A stretch of 27,096 nucleotides of DNA, taken from the NCBI GenBank assembly GCA_000482145.1, contig AUXH01000223.1, positions 1 through 27,096 of the forward strand. Reading direction: 5' to 3'. Position 1 is the first letter of the stretch. Each line of letters opens with the position of its first letter. This document shows, in pieces, positions 1 through 7,521 of the stretch. The DNA is from Strigomonas culicis. Its lineage: Eukaryota; Euglenozoa; Kinetoplastea; Trypanosomatida; Trypanosomatidae. The notes beneath the pieces were generated by a model. That model was not told the DNA's origin. It saw nothing but the letters and a program-made list of their open reading frames with translations, and did not search any database. The position numbers and the translations under genes are program-made.

Positions 1-2
1 TG

Positions 3-1880
3 AAGGAGACCCCCGCGGCGAAGGGCGCGAAGCGGCCGCCACGGAGTCTCAGCTTCATTGCGACGGCGAAGGAGCCGCGACAGGGAGAGGCAGCCGCGGC
101 GCCGCCCGCCGCGGTGCAGCCGGCGCTGCCGACGCCGCCGGCCGCGTGGCGCCCGCGCTGCCCCCTGGTGGAGTGCTACAGCATCGTGGAGAGGGAGTGG
201 TTCGTCCCGCGCGGCGTACAGCAGCGCGCGGCGGCATCCGTGCGCTGGCCGCAGCTGGCGGTCGCGGCCGTCGTCGCCTGGGACCGCGCCATCGCGGCGG
301 AGTCCCCCGCCGCGAGCCATAGCCTGGGCCTCCCGCCCTTCGTGCAGACGCCCGACCACGACGCGGCGGGCAGCGCGGAGGCCGCCGCGCGCCGCGCGAC
401 GCTGTCGCACCACACGGACGCGCCCCGCAGCCCGCCCGGGTCGCCCCCGCGCCCCGGCGGGAAGGACAGCGACCTGTACGACGACGACGGCCCGGCGGAG
501 GTGTGCCTCGTCGGCGGCTTCAACGGCACGCGCCGCCTGTCGACCGTCGCGGACTACCTCTTGACGGCCCCGGCCTCCGCGGAGGACCTGCGGCGCACCG
601 CGCTGCCGACGGTGGCGCGCTCGCCGCTCCCGCCGCTGACGCACCACGCCATGACGCTCGCCAACGGGCGGCTGTACGTCTTTGGCGGCGACACCGCGCA
701 GGGCTCCATCAACCATCTGTACGTGATCGAGTCGTACAAGCTCCACCGCGCGTGGGAGGCCGCCACCGCGGCGGCGGCGGCCGACAAGCTCTCCGGGACG
801 CAGTCCCTGTCAGCGCAGAACGGCATGCTGCCCGGCACGCCGAGCGTCACGCTCACGGACGGCTACGTGTGCGCCCGCATCGGCGAGCGCACACCGATGC
901 AGGCGGGCTGGCGGTCGCCATCCTGCGCCAGCGCCGCGCCGCGCCCGCCGAGCGCCCCCGCGGAGGCCGACGCGCCGGCCCCGGCGGAGGCCCTCCCGCC
1001 GCGGCCGGCGGTGCCACCGCCGCCGCCGCGCGCGTCGGCGGCGATGTGCTGCCTCGCCAACCGCTTCCTCGTCATCGTCGGCGGGCGCCAGCTGCAGCTG
1101 CCGGCGGTGGCGGAGGAGGCCCCGATGAGCGCCGGCCCCGGCGGCAAGAAGAAGCCCACGCGGCAGGCCACGAAGCGGCCCGCTGAGGACGAGCGCGCGC
1201 CGAAGATGACGGTGCTCGGCGACGTCGTCGCGTACGACCTCGAGGCGAACTGGTGGGTGCAGGTGCGGCTCACCGGCGGCGAGAGCCCGCCGCCGCGCTA
1301 CGGGGCGGCGCTGTGCTGCCTCGCGGCGGCCGAGGTGGCGGCGGCGCGCCCGGCGGCGGGCACCAGCATGACGCTCGCCACGAGCCAGGCGTCCTTCAGC
1401 GGCAAGCACACGCAGCGCGAGATGCTGCTGCACGGCGGCGTCGGCGAGGGCGGCGCGGTGCTGGGCGACGCCTGGGTGCTGCACACCGTCTCGCGCTCCT
1501 CCTCGTCGCTGGAGATGGACAGCGAGTCGGGCGTGCCGACGCTGCCGCTGCGCTGGGTGCGGCTCCGCGCGGATCGGCTCGTGCCGGCGGCGCCGGAGCA
1601 GGCGGCCGCGCGCGCCACGCCCCCCAACAAGGGGCGCAAGGCGCCGTCCCTCTCCGCCCCGGACCTCGCGCCCGTCCTCCAGCGGGTGTCGCTGCTGCCG
1701 CCGCGCTGCCACCACGCCCTCGTGCCGACGGCGCAGCGCGAGGTGTACGTGGTGGGCGGCGCGGTTTCCGAGGAGGCGCCGGAGCAGCAGGCGGCCAGTC
1801 TCGTGGTGCTGCGCGTGCCGGGCCTGCAGCATGCCATCGACAGCGCAGCGCCGACGGGTGAAGCCACGGCGACAAAATAG
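3..1880 (+). CDS. Kelch-repeat beta-propeller protein, 5' end outside window
   Basis: The frame is open from the left edge (first complete codon at base 3) to TAG at 1878-1880, giving 625 visible residues. No in-frame ATG is visible near the edge, so the true start lies upstream. Several Kelch-like blades can be seen: a VGG motif near 500-530; HHAMTLANGRLYVFGG near 640-690; FLVIVGG near 1065-1085 with an aromatic-rich strand (VAYDLEANWWVQV) near 1228-1265; LLHGGVGEGG near 1425-1450; and RCHHALVP followed by VYVVGG near 1705-1760. The paired Gly after hydrophobic strands, and the downstream Tyr/Trp, are typical of Kelch propellers, which mostly serve as protein-interaction scaffolds. Between blades are long Ala/Pro-rich loops (about 930-1030) and a basic loop (about 1140-1200). 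No catalytic domain is visible. The partner and the cellular location cannot be deduced. Confidence 0.8.
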   Translation, partial: KETPAAKGAKRPPRSLSFIATAKEPRQGEAAAAPPAAVQPALPTPPAAWRPRCPLVECYSIVEREWFVPRGVQQRAAASVRWPQLAVAAVVAWDRAIAAESPAASHSLGLPPFVQTPDHDAAGSAEAAARRATLSHHTDAPRSPPGSPPRPGGKDSDLYDDDGPAEVCLVGGFNGTRRLSTVADYLLTAPASAEDLRRTALPTVARSPLPPLTHHAMTLANGRLYVFGGDTAQGSINHLYVIESYKLHRAWEAATAAAAADKLSGTQSLSAQNGMLPGTPSVTLTDGYVCARIGERTPMQAGWRSPSCASAAPRPPSAPAEADAPAPAEALPPRPAVPPPPPRASAAMCCLANRFLVIVGGRQLQLPAVAEEAPMSAGPGGKKKPTRQATKRPAEDERAPKMTVLGDVVAYDLEANWWVQVRLTGGESPPPRYGAALCCLAAAEVAAARPAAGTSMTLATSQASFSGKHTQREMLLHGGVGEGGAVLGDAWVLHTVSRSSSSLEMDSESGVPTLPLRWVRLRADRLVPAAPEQAAARATPPNKGRKAPSLSAPDLAPVLQRVSLLPPRCHHALVPTAQREVYVVGGAVSEEAPEQQAASLVVLRVPGLQHAIDSAAPTGEATATK

Positions 1881-1889
1881 ACGCGCGCG

Positions 1890-1911
1890 CCCTCCCCTGC
1901 TGAGGGGAGGG
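1890..1911 (+). repeat. Perfect inverted repeat (9-bp stem, 4-nt loop)
   Basis: The arms CCCTCCCCT (1890-1898) and AGGGGAGGG (1903-1911) are exact reverse complements separated by GCTG. The stem begins 9 bases after the Kelch stop codon, so it would sit at the very start of the 3' UTR. It may be an RNA stability or processing element. A bacterial-type terminator role is not expected in this lineage. Confidence 0.75.
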
Positions 1912-2121
1912 TGCAAAGATGTAGAAAAGTTGTGTATAACATTTTATATATCATTACTTTTGAAAAAAAAACTATGTAAAGAACGTTGACACTATTTGGA
2001 TATACAATAACGGCAGTTGACACCCACAGCGAGGCAAAAATGAGCACTCACGCACGAAACTGTTTCTTTTTTCGATTTGTTATTAAAAGAGGAAAGTCTC
2101 TCTGTGTACGCATATTCAATG

Positions 2122-2176
2122 TTTCTCTCTCTCTCTCTCTCTCCTCACCTCCGCTTCACACCACGTGCACCCCTAG
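2122..2176 (+). promoter_or_regulatory. Predicted trans-splice acceptor for the zinc-ribbon gene
   Basis: A CT microsatellite (about 2124-2143) runs into further pyrimidine-rich sequence, and the first AG follows at 2175-2176, 11 bases before the ATG at 2188. This matches a kinetoplastid polypyrimidine tract plus AG acceptor. It also explains why the upstream out-of-frame ATGs would be excluded from the mRNA. Confidence 0.6.
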
Positions 2177-2187
2177 CATAGTCAGAA

Positions 2188-3237
2188 ATGACAGAACGAG
2201 AACCGAAGCTGCGCGTCAATCTCAAGGTGACCTCCCCCTCTGACTCGCACGGAGGCACCGCCGCGCCGCAGAAGACAGCGGCGGGCCGCACACAGGAGGC
2301 CGCCGACTTCACGTACAACCGCGTGGAGGACGAGATGAAGGTGCCCACGGAGCAGATTCGCGCGCTCTTCTCCAACTACGAAGGAAAGCTGTCCGTGCAG
2401 GAGACAGCGTCGATCGAGGAGGACGCGCAGAGCGACAGGGCGAAGGGTCGCCACGTCCACGACGCGCTGTCCCTCGACGCGGGGAGCATGCTGGGCGCCA
2501 CGACGGGTGGCGACGCTCAGGCGCTGCTGCACGCGGCCGGCCTGCGGGGGCCGGAGGGCGGCGGCGACGGCGCCCTGGCCCGCGTCGCACACAGCGGCGA
2601 GACGACGCCGGCGGCGCCGAGCGGCGGCATCATATACTCCTCCTACGGGACGGGCAAGTCCCTCGCGGAGGCGATGGCCACCAAGCGCATCTCGTGGCGC
2701 TGCGACCTCTGCGGCTACCACCTTCTGGCGATGGACCGCGACGGCAACCCGCTGCCGCTGACGCTGTCTGCCTTCGGCGAGCCGCTGCCGCTCTGCTGCC
2801 CGCGCTGCGGCGTCGAGCACACCGGGTGGGTGCCGGCCGTGCCCTTCAACCAGTTCGGCGATCACGTCAACGTGCGCACGCGGCTCTCCAACCACTACCA
2901 GACGGCGGGCACGGCCGCTGGCGGGGCGTACACCGCCGGCGAGCGGCCCGCCACGCTCTCGGCAACCCCACCGCGGCAGCCCGCCGCCGTCGCGAGCCCA
3001 GGCACCGGCGGCGCGCCGCTCGCCTTCACGGGATCGGCCGGCGGCAAACGCGCGGGCACCCGCATGGCGTACGCCTGCGGGCTCTGCCGCCGCCGCCTGC
3101 TGCGCGCCGACGCGAAGGGGGAGCGGATCCCGATGGACACGGACGACGCGGGCGAGGTGCTGCCCGTGCTGTGCCCGGGCTGCGGAGAGACGCACAGCAA
3201 CTGGCAGGTGAAGCCCTTCGGCGCGGGGCAGCGCTAG
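2188..3237 (+). CDS. Unknown protein with tandem zinc-ribbon modules
   Basis: The product is 349 residues; ATG is at 2188 and TAG at 3235-3237. The first 165 residues are low-complexity and probably disordered. Two related modules follow. Module 1 has C172-x2-C175 and C204-x2-C207 with H211. Module 2 has C297-x2-C300 and C329-x2-C332 with H336. In both, the two Cys pairs are the same distance apart, and both share a pattern of CxLC, then LL, a D and G, LP before CPxCG or CPGCG, then H, W and PF. This suggests an internal duplication of a zinc-ribbon fold separated by an Ala/Gly/Thr-rich linker (about 235-290). Zinc binding is inferred from the Cys spacing. I do not recognise a named family. 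A nucleic-acid or protein-interaction role is possible, but nothing in the sequence proves it. Confidence 0.78.
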   Translation: MTEREPKLRVNLKVTSPSDSHGGTAAPQKTAAGRTQEAADFTYNRVEDEMKVPTEQIRALFSNYEGKLSVQETASIEEDAQSDRAKGRHVHDALSLDAGSMLGATTGGDAQALLHAAGLRGPEGGGDGALARVAHSGETTPAAPSGGIIYSSYGTGKSLAEAMATKRISWRCDLCGYHLLAMDRDGNPLPLTLSAFGEPLPLCCPRCGVEHTGWVPAVPFNQFGDHVNVRTRLSNHYQTAGTAAGGAYTAGERPATLSATPPRQPAAVASPGTGGAPLAFTGSAGGKRAGTRMAYACGLCRRRLLRADAKGERIPMDTDDAGEVLPVLCPGCGETHSNWQVKPFGAGQR

Positions 3238-3622
3238 AGGGGGAGAGAGGCATCCATATGTACATTTACAATCACGACTATTAGATTCAGCATGCGCTTC
3301 CCCTCAAGTTCGGAACCCCGTTAAGGCAGTTGAAATGCTGTCATGAGGCGGGGGAGGAGGCACAAAAAGGAACAGATTAGGATCATAACCAATTCTATGT
3401 ATACATGATGGTGTTGTGCAATGCTAGTATCCTTCTTTCTTTTTACTTCCCTCTTGTGTGTTTGTGCCTCTTGCTTACCAGGTCGTTTTTTTTTTGTTGT
3501 TGTTGTTGTTTATTTGTTTGTTTGCTTGTTTCTGTTTAGTCTGGTTAGTATATAAGATCTCTAACAAGACGGATAACAGCCCTAGCCTCGCTACGTCTCC
3601 ACTTGTGGCGACGGGATCTGTG
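3238..3622 (+). other. Intergenic region, no gene seen
   Basis: This is AT-rich spacer that should hold the 3' UTR of the zinc-ribbon gene and the 5' leader of the carrier gene. A T11 run, TTG repeats and TTTG repeats occupy about 3486-3530. An open frame extends upstream of the carrier ATG from a GTG at 3458, but its hydrophobic residues are only the translation of the T-rich tract. Confidence 0.7.
3485..3539 (+). promoter_or_regulatory. Predicted trans-splice acceptor for the carrier gene
   Basis: A long T-rich tract (poly-T, then TTG and TTTG repeats) ends at an AG at 3538-3539; another AG follows at 3547-3548. Both lie 75-85 bases before the ATG at 3623. This supports starting the carrier at 3623 and not at an upstream non-ATG codon inside the tract. 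Confidence 0.55.
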
Positions 3623-4621
3623 ATGGAGACGGTGCCGCTGGCGCTGCCCTCTCCGTACTGGGACGCACTGCAGAGCGGCTGTTTCGCGCTCCTTCCCGGG
3701 GCGGCGCAGGGCGTCACAGGCATCTGCATCGGGCACCCGCTGGACACGGCCAAGACGCGCATGCAGGCCGTTGGGCCGAATGCGCAGCACAACCCCATCG
3801 CCACCGTCTTCAACATGGTGCGGCGAGAGAGGCTGCGGAGCGTGTACCGCGGCGTCGCGCCGCCCCTCCTGATGGAGGGCACCAAGCGCAGCATCCAGTT
3901 CGCGCTCTGGGACTTCTTCCGCGCGTGCCGGGCGCCACCGCCCGCGGCGCGCGCGCCGGCGGACGCCCCCCTCCAGCAGCGGCTCCAAGGCACCTGGGCC
4001 GCCGCGCTGCACACCATCGGCGCGAGCCCCTTCCTCGCCGGCTCCGTCGCGGGCGGCCTCGGCACGATCATCGGCTGTCCGATGCACGTCGTCAAGGTGC
4101 AGACGCAGTACCAGACGGCGGAGGGCACCCGCAACGCATGGACGTGCATGCACCAGATCCTGCGCGACGACGGCCTCTGGGGCTTCTACCGCGGCTTCAA
4201 GTACAACCTGCTGAAGGACGTGGCCTTCGCGGGGTCCTACCTCGGCCTCTTCGCCGTCTTCCGCGACCGGCTGCGGCGGCGCTGCGACCCCGCGGCGGCG
4301 GAGCTGCCGTGGCCGCTGTCAGCGAACCTCGTCGCCTTCTGCGCCGGCGCCGGCGCCTCCATGATCACGTGGGCCATCTTCTATCCCCTGGACACGCTGA
4401 AGACGATGGTGCAGTCGCGGCAGATCGCGAAGGTGCGGACGCTGTACGCCAACCCCCTGCGGCTCTACCGCGGGCTGTCCGCGTCGCTGCTGAAGGCGGG
4501 GCCCGTGTCGGGCGCCTCCATGATGGCCTACGACTTCACGAAGCGGCACATGGATGCGCTGAAGGAGCAGCACGGGAGGAGGGGCGGCGGCCGGCGTGGC
4601 CCGGCGCGGCCGTCGCTGTAA
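3623..4621 (+). CDS. Mitochondrial carrier family (SLC25-type) protein
   Basis: The product is 332 residues, close to the usual 300-350 of the family; ATG is at 3623 and TAA at 4619-4621. Three tandem carrier repeats are visible. The signatures are P39-L-D41-T-A-K44 (repeat 1), P153-M-H155-V-V-K158 (repeat 2) and P255-L-D257-T-L-K260 (repeat 3). YRG motifs follow at the matrix helices (SVYRGVAPPLL, GFYRGFKYNLL, RLYRGLSASLL). Family members exchange metabolites across the inner mitochondrial membrane. The substrate cannot be assigned from what I see. Repeat 2 has His where an acidic residue normally contributes to the matrix salt-bridge network. The C-terminus ends in a short basic Arg/Gly tail. 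There is no obvious functional link to either neighbour. Confidence 0.92.
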   Translation: METVPLALPSPYWDALQSGCFALLPGAAQGVTGICIGHPLDTAKTRMQAVGPNAQHNPIATVFNMVRRERLRSVYRGVAPPLLMEGTKRSIQFALWDFFRACRAPPPAARAPADAPLQQRLQGTWAAALHTIGASPFLAGSVAGGLGTIIGCPMHVVKVQTQYQTAEGTRNAWTCMHQILRDDGLWGFYRGFKYNLLKDVAFAGSYLGLFAVFRDRLRRRCDPAAAELPWPLSANLVAFCAGAGASMITWAIFYPLDTLKTMVQSRQIAKVRTLYANPLRLYRGLSASLLKAGPVSGASMMAYDFTKRHMDALKEQHGRRGGGRRGPARPSL

Positions 4622-4688
4622 GCAGTCGGTGTTTTATCTCCCAATGCACCGATGGGCACACCTATTCATAGGAGGCCTATCAATCTTG

Positions 4689-4702
4689 TGCATACGTATG
4701 CA
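4689..4702. repeat. 14-bp perfect palindrome
   Basis: TGCATACGTATGCA is its own reverse complement. It lies about 70 bases after the carrier stop codon, in the likely 3' UTR. No function can be assigned; a palindrome this short can occur by chance. Confidence 0.5.
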
Positions 4703-5114
4703 TGACACTAAAACGATTATTTCTTCCTTTTTTTCATAATTTTTTTGTTGGTGTTTTTTTGTTTGTTTGTTTGTTTGATGTTGCTGTTTTTTTTTTAATT
4801 CTATTTCCACTACTGCTAGCGTGTATCTGCAGCTACGCTGCTTCCTTTGACAGTACATCCAGGTATGTTACTCTTTCGTGCGTGGTTCTCTACGTGCCCT
4901 GTGCAACGCGTTGGACACTTGGCAAGGTGTACGCGTAAGTAGCGAGAGAAGATGAAAAGGAAGTTGTCTTTCTTTGTTATTCTCTTTTCGTTGAATACGT
5001 ACTCGTTCTTTCTTTCTTTTTTTGAATTGCTATGTTTCATTTTCTTTTTTGAGAGAGCGGATCTCTTACAGATAGTAGTGTGTTCTCACAGACACGCACG
5101 ACATCTATACATAC

Positions 5115-5123
<9 letters not shown>

Positions 5124-5154
<31 letters not shown>
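5124..5154. repeat. TG dinucleotide microsatellite
   Basis: About 15 uninterrupted TG units follow a short TA run. Alternating pyrimidine-purine tracts like this can adopt Z-DNA and are prone to length variation. It sits in the long spacer, away from any coding sequence. Confidence 0.85.
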
Positions 5155-5156
<2 letters not shown>

Positions 5157-5556
5157 CACTGGTCTGCACCCCTTTGTATGTATGCCCATTTGCAACAATG
5201 CGGAATGAAAATATAAAAGCATAAGCTGTGATATGTTCATAACTTGTACTACTAATAATAAATGTACATGTGTTTTTTAAGCGCAGTTTCTAGCATTGAA
5301 ACGTGGATTTCTTGACACTAAAAAAAATAAAGAGAAGGCCTATTTATTCTTATTATTATTATATGGGACACTTTTAAGTCGCTAATTATGGACGTGGGCA
5401 ATCATAGATCGTAGTGGTGCACAGTGCACACTCTCACTCTCATTAATGTAAACCTAAAAGAAAAAAAAAAGACCCAACCTTTAGCATCATACATTGTGCA
5501 TGGTAGGTGTCGAATGCACAACAAATGTGAAATATGGTCCCTCTGCTACAATTGCA

Positions 5557-5604
5557 CCTCTCTTCTCCCTCCTCTTTTACGATTCCCTTCCCGCCCACGC
5601 GCAG
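5557..5604 (+). promoter_or_regulatory. Predicted trans-splice acceptor for the racemase-like gene
   Basis: A pyrimidine-rich stretch starting CCTCTCTTCTCCCTCCTC leads to AG at 5603-5604. The acceptor lies downstream of an in-frame ATG at 5534, so that ATG would be removed from the mature mRNA. The first ATG after the acceptor is at 5645, leaving a 40-base 5' UTR. Confidence 0.6.
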
Positions 5605-5644
5605 TGCCTTTGCAAAGCGTCACAGCAATACCTATTCACATCGA

Positions 5645-7191
5645 ATGAAGCGACTGACGTCGCACCCATACGCACTGCTGTGCGTCGCCGCGGTCGCCGT
5701 GGGCGGGCTCGCGGTGCGCTACCACGGCGCCTTCCCCAAAGAGGAGCTGGCGCGGCGAAAGAGAAGCGCACGCGCAGCGGCGGTCGCCGCGCTGCTCCGC
5801 GGCCGTCTGCAGCGGCAGCCGCGCGCCGTCGCGGCGCATGTGTGGCGCGCGGCGGCGGCAGCACGCCCGCCGTACCGCGTGCTGCTCGACATGGAGCAGC
5901 TGGAGCGGAACGTGCGCGCCATCGCCGAGGTGTGCGGCCGCCGCGGGCTGCTGCAGGTGCGGCTGCGCGCCGCGTCGCTGCGCTTCCCGCCGCTGCTGCT
6001 GCACTGCGCGGCGCGGCTGCGCGAACACCTGTGCGCGTACAACACGGCGCACGGGCGGGGGGCGGCGAATGCGTTGGTGGCCATCGGGTTGGGCACCGAC
6101 AGCTCCACTGCCACCGCGGCGTGGGCCGCGTGGCTGGTGCGGCAGCCGGCGGCGGACGCAGGGCCTCGCCTCTTCTCCTCCGTCATGCAGCTGCAGCCGC
6201 CGCGCAGCGCGGCAGAGATGCGCGTTTTTATGGCCACCGCCGCCACGCGCCAGGTGCTGTGTCTCCTGGCGATCGACAATTCCCACGAGCTGGACGCGGC
6301 GTTGCGTGCGCTCGAGGCGGAGCGCGTCGGCACGACGCTGTCCCTCGTCGCTCGCATCGACGGCGCCTTCCGGTGGTGGGAGCGGTCGCTGCTCTACGCG
6401 GTCTTTGAGCGCTGGCGCCGCAGCCGCGGCGGGCCGGCGGCGGTCGAGCACGTGCGCTCTCCGGCAGACGTGGAGCAGCTGCGCGCCATGGTGCGGCGCC
6501 ACAACGGCACGGCGGCGCGCGTCGCGCTGGAAGGCGTTCTCTTCGGCGAGCCGCGGGAGGGCGCCGCTGGCCTCCGCCGCCCGGCGGACGCTGGGGCGAG
6601 CAGCCGGGCGGCGTCGCTCTGGACCTACCTGCGCCGCGGCCACCCCATCATGCGGTGCGTCCGGCGGTGGCAGCGGCGCGAGGTGGCGCTGCGCCACCGC
6701 CGCCTGCTGGAGTGGTATTACCTCAAGAACCTCAGCTGGTGCGACGCCGCCATGGAGAGCTTCTTCGTCTCCGACCTGCACGGGCTGGACGAGCTCCTGG
6801 CCGCGCGCGGCCCCCGGGCAGCAGCGGCGCCGACGCCGCGGACGCGGACCGCTCCCTGCGGCCCGAGGTCCATCTCGCGGCCGCGCAGCTGCTCGGCAGC
6901 GTAGACTGCTGTGCGGAAGGGTTGTGCGCGGACATCGCGCCAGCCCTGTTTGTGGTGCCCGCCAGCGGGCCCGTGGGGGCGGATGGGGCACACGATTGGC
7001 AAGAGCAGCTGCCCACCGTCCTCATCGCCTCGGAGGCGCTGTTTGCGGACGAAGATGCGCAGGAGAGGGGCAGCGAGGACGTGCGGCTGTTCACGCCGCT
7101 CAGTGCAGAGTTGTGCTTGCAGCACTGCGATGTCCTCTACGGTGTAGGGAGTGAGGGACACACCATCCGCATGACAGACAAAACTGCATAG
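5645..7191 (+). CDS. Membrane-anchored alanine-racemase/D-threonine-aldolase-like protein, frameshifted
   Basis: ATG 5645 is chosen because the predicted splice acceptor lies after the upstream in-frame ATG at 5534. Residues about 9-24 (ALLCVAAVAVGGLAV) form one hydrophobic anchor. The body resembles fold-type III PLP enzymes of the alanine racemase N-terminal family: YRVLLDMEQLERNVRAI near D82, LCLLAIDNSHELDAALRAL, LSLVARIDGAFRW and VALEGVLFGEP. The segment RLRAASLRFPPLL aligns with the strand that carries the PLP lysine (RVASKS or RPHxKTHK in relatives), and Ala110 sits where Lys is expected. The frame read from 5645 stops at 6902-6904 after an Arg/Pro-rich tail that looks out of frame. The next phase (-1) continues from the C5 run at 6811-6815 to TAG 7191, with balanced composition and a family-like end (FTPLSAELCLQHCD). 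One base appears missing, either through real mutation or an assembly error. Without the shift the product would be about 515 residues. It is probably not a catalytically normal PLP enzyme; fold assignment is moderate. Confidence 0.6.
6809..6819 (+). other. Probable single-base deletion / frameshift site
   Basis: The sequence GGCCCCCGGGC contains a C5 run followed by G3. Upstream coding is in the phase of base 5645; downstream coding is in the -1 phase. One more base in this run would join the two phases without a stop. Homopolymers in GC-rich DNA are common error sites, so this may be technical. Confidence 0.6.
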
Positions 7192-7521
7192 TGGGCTCGC
7201 ATAGACTGTAGGCGTGCATGTTCATGTAATATTCACATTTTTGCTTTTCTGCACTTACGAATATGTACACGTATAGTTGGTAAAAAAAAAAAACTACTTT
7301 TCTATGAATGTCTTTCTGTATTCTTGGCATATTCTCTGTTATTACATTTGATCTCTGTATGTATTTTGTCTCCTTACTTATTCTCTGATTCTCTGTGAAA
7401 GAAACTTTGTGTGGACAGAATAGACCTTTGTCTTTCCTTTCTCATACACTTATATATACTTTCATTGATGTGATTTTACTTGTAAATAATACTAGACTTT
7501 TTTTCCTATACATTTCTCATA
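7192..7521 (+). other. Intergenic region, no gene seen
   Basis: This is AT-rich spacer with an A12 run (about 7281-7292), many short T and CT stretches, and TATATATA near 7451. It should contain the 3' UTR of the racemase-like gene and the leader of the beta-helix gene. I saw no RNA gene. Confidence 0.65.

Larger units (their letters stand above)
1881..2187 (+). other. Intergenic region with 3' hairpin and CT tract
   Basis: This gap has no supported gene. It starts with a strong hairpin just after the Kelch stop codon, continues as AT-rich DNA with short A and T runs, and ends in a CT microsatellite that leads to the predicted splice acceptor of the next gene. A short open frame from 1986 crosses into the next gene in another frame and is not credible. 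Confidence 0.7.
4622..5644 (+). other. Long AT-rich intergenic region with microsatellites
   Basis: This is the longest gap (about 1 kb). It contains poly-T and TTTG repeats (about 4727-4800), a 14-bp palindrome (4689-4702), a TG dinucleotide repeat (5124-5154), AT-rich sequence to about 5470, and a pyrimidine tract with AG before the next gene. Short open frames at 4702-4938 and 4952-5224 are products of T-rich repeats, with hydrophobic low-complexity translations, and I do not call them. I saw no tRNA or other recognisable RNA gene. Confidence 0.65.

Noticed and set aside
3458..3622. Hydrophobic N-terminal extension of the carrier
   Set aside because: It needs a GTG start and consists of translated poly-T, TTG and TTTG repeats. 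The predicted splice acceptor lies inside it, and ATG 3623 gives a normal carrier length.
4952..5224. Small hydrophobic ORF in the long spacer
   Set aside because: The translation is Phe/Leu and Val/Cys runs from T-rich DNA and the TG repeat. There is no sign of a real protein.
5534..5644. Upstream in-frame ATG for the racemase-like gene
   Set aside because: The codons translate a pyrimidine tract, and the predicted acceptor AG at 5603-5604 lies downstream, so this ATG should not be in the mRNA.
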